From positions 186,001 to 250,000 of the forward strand of contig CAVQBG010000026.1 in NCBI GenBank assembly GCA_963710625.1: DNA of 64,000 bases, read 5' to 3'. This DNA comes from Sva-07 sp963710625. GTDB taxonomy: Bacteria; Actinomycetota; Acidimicrobiia; Acidimicrobiales; Ilumatobacteraceae. Made by a program: the position numbers and the translations under genes. The notes under the pieces were generated by a model. That model searched no databases, was not told the DNA's origin, and was given only the letters and a program-made list of their open reading frames with translations. This document shows positions 41,724-50,308 of this stretch, one piece after another. Numbering within the stretch: position 1 is the stretch's first letter; each line of letters starts with the position of its first letter.

Positions 41724-42464
41724 TCAGCGTCCGGTGAAGCGGGCCCGGCGCTTCTCGAGGAATGCGGTGCGCCCCTCCTCGGCGTCGGCGCTCGCCCACG
41801 CCGCCGACCGCGCCGCCTCGAACACGTCGTCGACGGCGGGTTCGACCTGGGCGCGTTCCAAGCCGAGTTTGTGACCGGCGATCGTCAGCGGGGCGAGTTG
41901 TGCCAGCTCCTGCGCCCAGGAGACCGCTTCATCGAGCCCCCCGAGCCGATGGATCCCGCCCGACGTGTGGAGCTGGGCAGCGGTGTACGTCTGGGCGGCG
42001 AGAAGCATCGCTCGAGCGATCGGGGCCGAGAACTCCGAGGCCAGGCGCCGGATCGTCCAGTGGTCGACGACGAGGCCGAGCCTCGCGGCCGGGATCCCGA
42101 GCACGCTGTCAGCCGTCGCCACCCGGAGGTCGGTCGAGATCGCGAGCTGCGCTCCTGCGCCGAGTGCCGGCCCGTCGATCGCCGCGATCACGGGCACGGG
42201 CAGGTGGCCGAATCCCCGCAGCACCGAACCGAGATCGCTCGCGAACTGCCCCTCCTCCACCCCGTTCAGATCGGCCCCGGCGCTGAACGCCGGCGCCTTG
42301 CCGGTCAGCACGACCGCTCGGATCGCGTCGGGGGCGCGTGCGGCGATCGCCGCCTGGACGTCGAGCAACTCGAGCAGCGTGGCGTGGTCGACTGCGTTGC
42401 GGCGCTCGGGTCGGTCGAGCGTGACGACCGCGACGAGGCCGTGATGTTCGAGGTCGACGGTCAT
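41724..42464 (-). CDS. Enoyl-CoA hydratase/isomerase family protein
   Basis: The protein has 246 residues. VVTLDRPERRNAVDHATLLEL, then KAPAFSAGADLNGVEEG (oxyanion hole) and VIAAIDGPALGAGAQLA are crotonase landmarks. The second catalytic region reads PAARLGLVVDHWTIRRL, where the usual Glu positions are not obvious, so the reaction may not be hydration. It could act in fatty acid or sterol side-chain breakdown. It is the only gene of its kind here. Confidence 0.88.
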   Translation of the reverse strand: MTVDLEHHGLVAVVTLDRPERRNAVDHATLLELLDVQAAIAARAPDAIRAVVLTGKAPAFSAGADLNGVEEGQFASDLGSVLRGFGHLPVPVIAAIDGPALGAGAQLAISTDLRVATADSVLGIPAARLGLVVDHWTIRRLASEFSAPIARAMLLAAQTYTAAQLHTSGGIHRLGGLDEAVSWAQELAQLAPLTIAGHKLGLERAQVEPAVDDVFEAARSAAWASADAEEGRTAFLEKRRARFTGR

Positions 42465-42501
42465 GACCGCTGGCGATCGGCTCGTAGCATGACCTGACTG
42501 T

Positions 42502-42780
42502 ATGTCGAACGCCTCGTCCCCCTCCGATGCCGTCGACCCGGTCCGCGTCCGGCGTGCCCAGGTCGCCAAGTGGACGCTGCTCGCCAACCGTGTCGGGTAC
42601 CTGTTCGTCGCGGTGTCGATGGCGCTGTTCGTGATCGCCTTTGCGGTCGGGTTCTCCTCCACCATGGCCAGCCTGGTGATCGTGTCGTTCGTGATCGGAT
42701 GCATCCTGCTCGCCCCGTCGATCATCATCGGGTACGCCGTCAAGGCGGCCGAGCGCGACGACCGCGAACGGGGCTTCTGA
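42502..42780 (+). CDS. Small membrane protein, two helices
   Basis: The protein has 92 residues: a cytoplasmic N-terminus (VRVRRAQVAKWT), helix 1 (GYLFVAVSMALFVIAFAVGF), helix 2 (ASLVIVSFVIGCILLAPSIIIGYAV) and a charged tail. This composition is common in actinobacterial conserved hypothetical membrane proteins. It lies between the divergent crotonase gene and the TetR gene, 34 bp before the latter. Confidence 0.7.
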   Translation: MSNASSPSDAVDPVRVRRAQVAKWTLLANRVGYLFVAVSMALFVIAFAVGFSSTMASLVIVSFVIGCILLAPSIIIGYAVKAAERDDRERGF

Positions 42781-42814
42781 CTCCGACCGATCGGCGGTTA
42801 CCCTTCGGTAGCAG

Positions 42815-43405
42815 ATGTCCCCTCGCCTACCCGCCAACGCACGACGCGAGCAGATCCTCGACGTCGCCCTCGAGGTGTTCGCCACCCACGGTTTCCACGG
42901 CTCGTCGATGAACGACGTCGCCGACGCCGTCGGTGTCACCAAGCCGGTGCTGTACCAGCACTTCGACTCCAAGCGCGATCTGTACCAGGCGCTGATCGAC
43001 GAGGTCGGCAACCGGCTGCTCGCCAACATCGCCAAGGCAGCCGCCGAGGCCACCGACGGCAAGAGCCAGACCGAACTCGGATTCCGGGCCTATTTCCGCT
43101 GGGTGTCCGACGACCACGATGCCTTCCGGTTCCTCTTCGGATCCGGCACGCGTCGAGACGACGAGTTCAACGCTGCCGTGCAGCGCATCACCGCCGAGGC
43201 CGCCAAGGCCGTCGCACCGCTGATCGCGGTCGACATCGACGAGCGCCATCGCACCACGCTCGCCCACGCGCTCGTGGGGCTCGCCGAGGGCGCCAGCCGC
43301 CTGCTCGTCGAGCGAGGCGACGAGTTCGACCCCGACGAGATCGCCCAGGTCGTGGCCGACCTCGCCTGGGCCGGCCTCCGGGCGGTTCAACCAAAAGAAG
43401 GTTGA
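42815..43405 (+). CDS. TetR-family transcriptional regulator
   Basis: The protein has 196 residues. The N-terminal HTH is complete: REQILDVALEVFATHGFHGSS then DVADAVGVTKPVLYQHFDSKRDLY. The C-terminal ligand domain contains FRFLFGSGTRRDD. It starts 31 bp upstream of the carotenoid oxygenase gene on the same strand, so it probably controls that gene and itself. The ligand is unknown. Confidence 0.92.
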   Translation: MSPRLPANARREQILDVALEVFATHGFHGSSMNDVADAVGVTKPVLYQHFDSKRDLYQALIDEVGNRLLANIAKAAAEATDGKSQTELGFRAYFRWVSDDHDAFRFLFGSGTRRDDEFNAAVQRITAEAAKAVAPLIAVDIDERHRTTLAHALVGLAEGASRLLVERGDEFDPDEIAQVVADLAWAGLRAVQPKEG

Positions 43406-43436
43406 CAGTCGTTCACCTTCGCGTCAGAGTGGACGC

Positions 43437-44774
43437 ATGACCGACACGATCCGCACCGCTCACGACGTCGACGACCCGAGTTCGGCCAACCCGTACCTGA
43501 TCGGCAACATGGCCCCCGTCGAGCGCGAGGTCACGGCGTTCGACCTCCCGGTCACCGGCTCGATCCCGGTCGAGCTCGACGGACGCTGGCTGCGCAACGG
43601 GCCCAACCCCCGCGGTCCAGTCGATCCGGCCACGCACCACTGGTTCCTCGGCGACGGGATGGTGCACGGCGTCAGGATCCGCGGTGGACAGGCGGAGTGG
43701 TACCGGAACCGGTACGTCGCCGGCGCCGACGGGTTCGGCCCCAACACCAACGTGGGCGGCTTCGCCGGCCGCACATGGGCGACGGTCGAAGCGGGCACAC
43801 CTCCGGTCGAACTCGACCACGAGCTGAACTCGCTCGGCGTCAACCGGTTCCAGGACACGCTGACGGGCCCGTTCAGCGCCCACCCCAAGTACGACCCGGC
43901 GACCGGTGAACTCCATGCGATGGGCTACCACTGGCCCGACCTGGTCGATCACATCCAGTACATCGTGGTCGGGCCCGACGGGCGGGTCTCCTCGACGCTC
44001 GACATTCCGGTGCCCGACATGCCGATGGTGCACGACATGTCGCTCACCCCGAGCTACGCCGTCGTCTACGACCTCCCGGTCACGGTCAGCTTCGACGTGA
44101 TGGGCAAGGGCTTCCCCTTCCCCTTCGCCTGGAACCCCGACCGCGCCGCACGCGTCGGGCTGCTCCCCCGGTCGGGCACCGCCGACGACATCATCTGGTG
44201 CGACGTCGACCCGTGCTACGTGTTCCACCCCCTCAACGCCTACGACGCACCCGACGGGACGGTCGTGGTCGATCTGTGCCGCTACGACTCGATGATGGTC
44301 GCCGACTTCCGCGGCCCGTTCGGTGAGTCGCTGCCGACGTTCGACCGCTGGGTGATCGATCCGGTGGCGCGTCGGGTGACCGAGACCCGCATCGACGACC
44401 GACCGCAGGAGTTCCCTCGCCACAACCCTCGCGTGGGACTCCAGCAGCACCGCTTCGGGTACACGTCCGAGGTGAGGCCGGGGACGGCCAACCTGCACGG
44501 GGCGATCATCAAGATCGACGTCGACGCGGGCACCACCGAAGCGCACGAGTTCGGGAACGGTCGAGGCGGCGCCGAGCCGGTCGTCGTCCCCAAGGCCGAT
44601 GCCGTCGCCGAGGACGACTGCTGGGTCCTCACCGTCGTGTACGACGCGACCACCGACTCCAGCGAGCTGTGCATCCTCGACGCCGCCGACATCACCGCAC
44701 CCGAGGTCGCCCGCATCTCACTCCCCCAACGCGTCCCCTACGGCTTCCACGGCAACTGGGTCGCCACCACCTGA
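43437..44774 (+). CDS. Carotenoid oxygenase-family dioxygenase
   Basis: The protein has 445 residues. The four iron ligands of the seven-bladed propeller can be placed at His149 (FSAHPKYD), His199 (MVHDMSL), His264 (VFHPLNAY) and His438 (YGFHGNW). LDGRWLRNGPNPRGP at the start and FLGDGMVHGVRI are further family marks. It cleaves carotenoids, apocarotenoids or stilbene-like compounds; the substrate is unknown. It is next to a TetR regulator and ends in a large palindromic terminator. Confidence 0.93.
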   Translation: MTDTIRTAHDVDDPSSANPYLIGNMAPVEREVTAFDLPVTGSIPVELDGRWLRNGPNPRGPVDPATHHWFLGDGMVHGVRIRGGQAEWYRNRYVAGADGFGPNTNVGGFAGRTWATVEAGTPPVELDHELNSLGVNRFQDTLTGPFSAHPKYDPATGELHAMGYHWPDLVDHIQYIVVGPDGRVSSTLDIPVPDMPMVHDMSLTPSYAVVYDLPVTVSFDVMGKGFPFPFAWNPDRAARVGLLPRSGTADDIIWCDVDPCYVFHPLNAYDAPDGTVVVDLCRYDSMMVADFRGPFGESLPTFDRWVIDPVARRVTETRIDDRPQEFPRHNPRVGLQQHRFGYTSEVRPGTANLHGAIIKIDVDAGTTEAHEFGNGRGGAEPVVVPKADAVAEDDCWVLTVVYDATTDSSELCILDAADITAPEVARISLPQRVPYGFHGNWVATT

Positions 44775-44845
44775 CCCCACCGCCCTTCTCGTGAACCCGT
44801 TGCGGAGTAAACCCGCAACGGGTTCACGAGAACCGGTGGGGTCAG
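44771..44845. terminator. Large bidirectional terminator palindrome with both stop codons
   Basis: Outer arms CTGACCCCACCG (44771-44782) and CGGTGGGGTCAG (44834-44845) are perfect complements. Inside them, 20 bp arms at 44786-44805 and 44813-44832 pair perfectly around a 7 base loop. The outer arms contain the TGA stops of both convergent genes. The stem is about 32 bp with small bulges. Confidence 0.85.
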
Positions 44846-46737
44846 CCGACGATGACGATCTCGTCGCCGGGAGCGAGCTCGAGTCGCCGATCGGCCGACG
44901 GGTTGAGCGCCAACTCCCCACCCTCCTCCGACGGCCGACGCCATCCGAGTGCCAGCACTCCGTGAGCGGAGCCGGCAGCGACGATGTCGCGCATCGTGAC
45001 GGTGCCGGCGAGGTCGAGTCGCTCGGCCGGTACCAGGTGGATCGACGGGCCGTCGGGGGCGTAGAGCGCGAGATACACCGCTCGGCGAACCGGATCGTCG
45101 ACGAGCTGAGCGAGGATCCTGCTCGCCATCGCCGGGGTGACGATCACCTCGTCGGTCCCACGGACGTCGGCGAGCGGAGCGTTGCCGGGATCGGTCAACT
45201 CGATCACGAGGCGCGGCACCGACTCGTCCCGGGTCTCGAGGCCGTGGCGGATCGTGACCAGCTCGAGCAGCGTCCGGCTGTCGACTTCCTGGGGCGGCAG
45301 GTGATCCCGGTACGCGAGCAGCACGATCGCCGTGATCTCCGACGCCACGCGACGGCTCATGGTCGCGACCTCGCCGGCGACGGATGTCAGCGTGACCTCG
45401 ATCGCGCCGAGGTCGGGGACGTCGATGTCGTCGACCTCGATCACCCTCGGGTCGTAGACCACCTCGACCGTCGAGCCGCTGCCCGCCGACATCCCCCACC
45501 CGGTGAGCAACGGTCGACCGAGGCCGCTCCAGCCGACCATCAGGACGTGCTGGATCGCGGCCGCCTGGTGGAAGGACGGTCGATCCACCGCCGGTACGAC
45601 CCCCGTCTCGGCGACGGCGTTGCGGTCGAGGTCGATCGACACCGTGGACTCGTGGGCGACCACGACGATCCGGTCGCGGGGACCGATCTCTGCGTCGAGC
45701 GCCGGCTGGATCTCGACGGACCCGTCGTCGTGCAGCAGACCGATCGGGCGGAACTCCGATGCGCCCGCGACCACGTCGCCGAACCGCGTTCCGACCAGCT
45801 CGGCGCAGGCCTTCACGTAGATGTCGGCACCCCGGAAGTCGGTGAGTTCGGCCATCACCTCGCCGAGGCCCCGTTCGCGCAACGCGAACACCACGTTGCG
45901 CGCCACCGCCTGCGACACGACGAGCGGATGCACCCGGTCGTCGAGCGATGCGGCGACCGTCGCGGCGACTGCGGACTCGTCGAGCACGACGACGATCGGC
46001 GTACGGAGATCTCCGAGCGCTTCGCGGGCGGCCAACACCGTATGGACGGCTCGGGCGTCGCCGACGTGGTCGCCGTCGCCGTTGAGCACCACCACGGTTC
46101 GACAGGTCCGCAGGCGCACCAGGTCGAGATCCGCGAGGCGCGTCGGATCTCCGTCGCGGAACACCAGGCGATTGCCGAACGTGCTCTCGATGCCCTGGCG
46201 CACCCGTTCGCCCATCTCGGCCGGATCCCCATCGGCCATCACGACGAGTGCGATGCCTCGCCCGGCGTTCGCTCGGCACAGCTGGTCGACCACGTCGGGA
46301 AGCAGGCTGGACGCACCCAGCACCACGATGTGGTCCGATTCGACGACGGCGCTCCTCCCGCGCTTCATGCGGTCGATCTGCGCCTCCACTCCACTCGCGA
46401 TCACGCCGATGAGCGTGCCGAACACCAGCAGGCCGAAGATCGTGACCAGCAGTGCGACGATCCGTTGACGCGCACCTGTGTCGCCGGCCATCGTGCCGGT
46501 GTCGAGCGTTCGCAACAGGCTCTGCCAGAAGTCCTCGAACCACGACGCGTCTTCGCTCCCGGCGAGCGTGACGCCGCCGCGGCGGAGCAGGAACGACGCG
46601 ACCAGGACAACCGCGAACGTGACGATGCCGAGCCACAGCAGCACAGCCCACGTACCGCGTGCCAGCAGGCCGTCGAACCGGTACCGGAGGAACTGGCGCC
46701 AGGTCGTTCGGGCGTCCGGACTCCCGCGTCGGCTCAT
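44842..46737 (-). CDS. CASTOR/POLLUX-like ion channel protein
   Basis: The protein has 631 residues from ATG 46737. Two N-terminal membrane helices (WAVLLWLGIVTFAVVLVASF and IVALLVTIFGLLVFGTLIGVI) flank an extracytoplasmic loop with an imperfect pore-like region. RCK-like domains follow: HIVVLGASSLLPDVVDQL and HVLMVGWSGLGRPLL are the nucleotide-fold starts. The C-terminus ends in a TrkA-C-like segment (LELAPGDEIVIVG). The plant homologues CASTOR and POLLUX are cation channels; the bacterial role is not settled. It faces the glutamate decarboxylase gene divergently. Confidence 0.82.
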   Translation of the reverse strand: MSRRGSPDARTTWRQFLRYRFDGLLARGTWAVLLWLGIVTFAVVLVASFLLRRGGVTLAGSEDASWFEDFWQSLLRTLDTGTMAGDTGARQRIVALLVTIFGLLVFGTLIGVIASGVEAQIDRMKRGRSAVVESDHIVVLGASSLLPDVVDQLCRANAGRGIALVVMADGDPAEMGERVRQGIESTFGNRLVFRDGDPTRLADLDLVRLRTCRTVVVLNGDGDHVGDARAVHTVLAAREALGDLRTPIVVVLDESAVAATVAASLDDRVHPLVVSQAVARNVVFALRERGLGEVMAELTDFRGADIYVKACAELVGTRFGDVVAGASEFRPIGLLHDDGSVEIQPALDAEIGPRDRIVVVAHESTVSIDLDRNAVAETGVVPAVDRPSFHQAAAIQHVLMVGWSGLGRPLLTGWGMSAGSGSTVEVVYDPRVIEVDDIDVPDLGAIEVTLTSVAGEVATMSRRVASEITAIVLLAYRDHLPPQEVDSRTLLELVTIRHGLETRDESVPRLVIELTDPGNAPLADVRGTDEVIVTPAMASRILAQLVDDPVRRAVYLALYAPDGPSIHLVPAERLDLAGTVTMRDIVAAGSAHGVLALGWRRPSEEGGELALNPSADRRLELAPGDEIVIVG

Positions 46738-46848
46738 GCTGCTCCCTCGTCCGTACAGATCACCCGTATCGGGCGTTGATGCTAGGCGAGTCGGTCCGGC
46801 ATCCTGGTGTCCTAAGTTGTAGCGGAACCCCGAGCAGTCAGGACCCCC

Positions 46849-48222
46849 ATGATCCACGCCCACGAGTCGAACGACGACGAGCTGACCCCGGCGTATGCCG
46901 GCCGACTGAACCAGCGGCCGACGCCGAAGCACCGCCTCCCCGACTCGGAGTCGCCGCCGACGGCCGTGTACCGCTTCATCCACGACGAGCTGCTGCTCGA
47001 CGGCAGTTCGCGGCTGAACATGGCCACCTTCGTCACGACGTGGATGGAGCCCGAGGCGGAGAAGCTGATGGCGGAGTCGTTCGACAAGAACATGATCGAC
47101 AAGGACGAATACCCCCAGACCGCCGAGATCGAGCGCCGGTGCGTCAACGTCGTCGCCGACCTGTTCCACGCGCCGGTCGACGGCGATGCGGTCGGCGTGT
47201 CGACGATCGGGTCGAGCGAAGCGGTGATGCTCTGCGGCCTGGCGATGAAGTGGAAGTGGCGCAGTCGCCGCGCGGCGGCTGGGCTCCCGACCGACAAGCC
47301 GAACATGGTCATGGGATCCAATGTCCAGGTCGTCTGGGAGAAGTTCTGTCGCTACTGGGACGTCGAGCCCCGCTATGTCCCGGTCACCGAGACCAGTTTC
47401 GTCGTCGATCCCGATGCGGTCATGGCGCGCGTCGACGAGAACACCATCGGGGTGATCCCGATCCTCGGCACCACCTACACCGGTGAGTTCGAGCCGATCG
47501 AAGAGATCCACGACCGCGTGGTCGCCTACAACGCCGAACACGGTCTCGACATCCCGATCCACGTCGACGCGGCGAGCGGCGGCTTCGTGGCGCCGTTCCT
47601 GCATCCCGACCTCCGGTGGGACTTCCGGCTCCCTCAGGTGAAGTCGATCAACGTGTCCGGCCACAAGTACGGCCTGACCTACCCCGGCCTCGGTTTCGCC
47701 ATCTGGCGGTCGAAGGACGAACTGTCCGAGGACTTGATCTTCCACGTCAACTACCTGGGCGGCGACATGCCGACCTTCACCCTCAACTTCTCGCGGCCGG
47801 GCAACCAGATCGTCGGGCAGTACTACAACTTCCTCCGGCTCGGCCGCGAGGGCTACACGCGCATCATGGAGTCACTGCGCGACATCGCGCTGTACCTCTC
47901 CGCGGAGATCGCGAAGATCGGTCCGTTCGAGATCGTCAGCGACGGCAGCGCCATCCCCGTGATCGCGATCAAGATGAAGGGCGAGCATCCCTTCACGGTG
48001 TTCCACGTCTCCGACCAGTTGCGCACGGGCGGCTGGCAGATTCCCGCCTACACGATGCCCGCCGACGCCACGAACGTCGCTGTGCTGCGCATCGTGGTGC
48101 GCGAGGGGTTCAGCCTCGACCTCGCCGAAGGGCTGGTCGCGGCCATGCGCAAGGCGGTCGACCACCTCACGCAGTTCCCGCCGACCCACCCGCCCGAGCC
48201 CGAGCACTTCTCGCACACCTGA
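46849..48222 (+). CDS. gadB: Glutamate decarboxylase
   Basis: The protein has 457 residues. The PLP lysine is Lys273 in VSGHKYGL and Asp240 in HVDAASGG binds the pyridinium nitrogen. NMATFVTTWMEP and STIGSSEAVMLCGLAMK are Gad landmarks. It converts glutamate to GABA and consumes a proton. The C-terminal tail lacks the long His plug of E. coli GadB, though it ends HFSHT. No GadC antiporter is seen nearby. The next gene begins directly after the stop. Confidence 0.95.
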   Translation: MIHAHESNDDELTPAYAGRLNQRPTPKHRLPDSESPPTAVYRFIHDELLLDGSSRLNMATFVTTWMEPEAEKLMAESFDKNMIDKDEYPQTAEIERRCVNVVADLFHAPVDGDAVGVSTIGSSEAVMLCGLAMKWKWRSRRAAAGLPTDKPNMVMGSNVQVVWEKFCRYWDVEPRYVPVTETSFVVDPDAVMARVDENTIGVIPILGTTYTGEFEPIEEIHDRVVAYNAEHGLDIPIHVDAASGGFVAPFLHPDLRWDFRLPQVKSINVSGHKYGLTYPGLGFAIWRSKDELSEDLIFHVNYLGGDMPTFTLNFSRPGNQIVGQYYNFLRLGREGYTRIMESLRDIALYLSAEIAKIGPFEIVSDGSAIPVIAIKMKGEHPFTVFHVSDQLRTGGWQIPAYTMPADATNVAVLRIVVREGFSLDLAEGLVAAMRKAVDHLTQFPPTHPPEPEHFSHT

Positions 48223-48906
48223 GTGGGAACGAGCAGCGGCACGGCCGCACACGGGATGCAGTGGAGTCGCGACGTCCGCTGGAACGCGAGGGACCTGGGA
48301 TGGCGCGTCGGCGCACTGTTCATCATCGGGTCGTTCTGCTTCGCGCTCGGGTCGTTCCCGCCGTACGCGCAGTGGATCGATCCGCGGGCGGTCGCTGCGA
48401 CGTTCGCCGTCGGCTCGGTGTTCTTCACGTCAGCCGGCTACAGCCAGTTCCTCCAGACACTCAACGAGGGAACCGACACGTTCCGCTACATCGGGTTCCG
48501 CAACACCCTGGTCTGGTGGGCGACCGGTGTCCAGCTCGCCGGCACGATCTTCTTCAACATCAGCACCTTCGGCGCACTCGTCGAGGGGCTCGACACCCAG
48601 CAGGAGAACCGCCTGGTGTGGGCACCGGACATCTTCGGCTCGATCGCGTTCCTGGTGGCGAGCACGCTCGCCTGGGCTGCGTTGGTCGGCTTCCACTGGA
48701 CGGTCCGGCGCGACGACGCCGACTGGTGGGCGAACCTGCTCAACGGGGTCGGCTCGGTGTTCTTCATGCTGTCCGCGATCGCTGCGGTCGTGCTCCCGAC
48801 CACCGGTGAGGTCTGGAACATCGCGGTGGTCAACCTGGGAACGTTCGTCGGCGCCGTGTGCTTCCTCGTCGGCGGCTACCTGCTGTGGCCGCCGTCGTCA
48901 CGCTGA
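48223..48906 (+). CDS. YrhK-like membrane protein in the gadB operon
   Basis: The protein has 227 residues from GTG 48223, directly after the gadB stop (TGAGTG). Five to six membrane helices. FIIGSFCFALGSFPPY and AVGSVFFTSAGYSQFLQ resemble YrhK domains. Its stop lies 9 bp inside the 3' end of the convergent CLC gene. The tight link to gadB suggests a role with glutamate/GABA or stress, unproven. Confidence 0.72.
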   Translation: MGTSSGTAAHGMQWSRDVRWNARDLGWRVGALFIIGSFCFALGSFPPYAQWIDPRAVAATFAVGSVFFTSAGYSQFLQTLNEGTDTFRYIGFRNTLVWWATGVQLAGTIFFNISTFGALVEGLDTQQENRLVWAPDIFGSIAFLVASTLAWAALVGFHWTVRRDDADWWANLLNGVGSVFFMLSAIAAVVLPTTGEVWNIAVVNLGTFVGAVCFLVGGYLLWPPSSR

Positions 48907-50256
48907 GGGCGAGCCGGCGAGCGGCGCCGCGCCCGCTGCCGTGCGGTCGAGCCAGTTCCGTGGAGCCGGGAGACGCTCGGTGGTCACGTACGCCACGACG
49001 ACCGCGACGATCGCCAGCGGCATGACCGCGTAGGCATCGCTCGAGAGCAGCACGGTCGCGAGCAGCACCGACGTGAACGGCAGCTTCAGCATCGTGGCGC
49101 ACATCGCGCCGATCCCGATCGCGAGACCAGGCACGAGCGCCATCCCGGGCAGGTCGGCAGCGAGGACACCGATCGCACCGCCGATGAACAAGCTGGGGAA
49201 GATCGGCCCGCCACGGAAGGCGCTGAGCGACAGCGCATAGGCCAGCCCCTTGCACACGATCACGAGGAGCAGCGCGCCGGTCGACCACGTCGCGGACTGC
49301 TCGACCAGGATCGGCAACTGCGCCTGGCCGGAGAACAGCACGTTCTCCGTGCCCTGATCGGTCAGTTCGGCGAACATGATCGCCAGCAGTGCGATCGTTA
49401 CGCCCAGCAGCGGGGTGACGAGGAGCCGGCGGGCGTGCACCAGTGTCCGAACCGACAGCGCGATCGTGTAGACGAGCCACCCGATCAGCGGGCACAAGAG
49501 CCCGAGCACGAGCGCCCACGCGAGCATTGCGACCGTCGGTGTGGTGAACGCCGGCAGATCGGGAATCGCCAGGGAGAACGTGCCCAACCCAGTGAGCGAG
49601 TCGAGCCCGACGAACACCAGGAACCCCAGGCCCGCAGCGAGCAGACCGGGGAGCAGCGCCACGGCGAGCATCGTCCCGCCGAGCCCGGCGACCTCGAGCA
49701 TCAGGAACGCGGCGACCACCGGCGATCCGATCAACGTGCTGATCGCGGCGAAGCTACCGGCGCTCGCGATCAGCGCGATCGCAGTCGGTTTCGAATCGCG
49801 CTTGATGCTCCGGATCGCAAGGGCGCCGAGCCCGCTCCCGATCGCAATCAGCGGGGCCTCTGGGCCGAGCACGGCGCCGAACGCCAGGGTCGCCAGCGCC
49901 GCCAGCGCGACGCCCGGCAGCTCGATCGGCATCGTCGGCGAACCCTGCTGGAACCCGCCCGACGGCGAGTGACCGCAGTTGCCGGGGAGCGACCGGATGC
50001 ACAGAGCGACGAGGAGACCCGAGATCGCGAGCAGTGGAACCGGCCACCAGATCGGGGGCGAGTCGAACCCCAACCCACTGGGCAGGTCCGTGAACAACGC
50101 CTCCTGGAGCCGGTCGACGAGTGCCAGGAAGCCGTAGGCGATGACGGCGACCGGGAGTGCGATCAGTGCCGCCAGCACGAGCGCTCGCAGGTACTCCTTC
50201 GACTTGATGACGGTCAGCGGGTCGGGCGGTGCAGCCTGATGGGGTGTTGCGCTCAC
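48898..50256 (-). CDS. CLC-family chloride channel/transporter
   Basis: The protein has 452 residues from GTG 50256 with about 10-12 membrane helices. CLC motifs are present in variant form: SGGFQQGSP (usual GSGIP), GPEAPLIAIGSG (usual GREGP, with the gating Glu kept) and RGGPIFPSLFIGGAIG (usual GGxFxP). No C-terminal CBS domains. Keeping the gating Glu is compatible with either channel or exchanger function. It overlaps the YrhK-like gene at their 3' ends. Confidence 0.88.
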   Translation of the reverse strand: MSATPHQAAPPDPLTVIKSKEYLRALVLAALIALPVAVIAYGFLALVDRLQEALFTDLPSGLGFDSPPIWWPVPLLAISGLLVALCIRSLPGNCGHSPSGGFQQGSPTMPIELPGVALAALATLAFGAVLGPEAPLIAIGSGLGALAIRSIKRDSKPTAIALIASAGSFAAISTLIGSPVVAAFLMLEVAGLGGTMLAVALLPGLLAAGLGFLVFVGLDSLTGLGTFSLAIPDLPAFTTPTVAMLAWALVLGLLCPLIGWLVYTIALSVRTLVHARRLLVTPLLGVTIALLAIMFAELTDQGTENVLFSGQAQLPILVEQSATWSTGALLLVIVCKGLAYALSLSAFRGGPIFPSLFIGGAIGVLAADLPGMALVPGLAIGIGAMCATMLKLPFTSVLLATVLLSSDAYAVMPLAIVAVVVAYVTTERLPAPRNWLDRTAAGAAPLAGSPSA

Positions 50257-50308
50257 CGGATCACCGTAGCGAGCCCGCCGGTCTCCAGCGGGCATCCGCT
50301 CGACCTGC

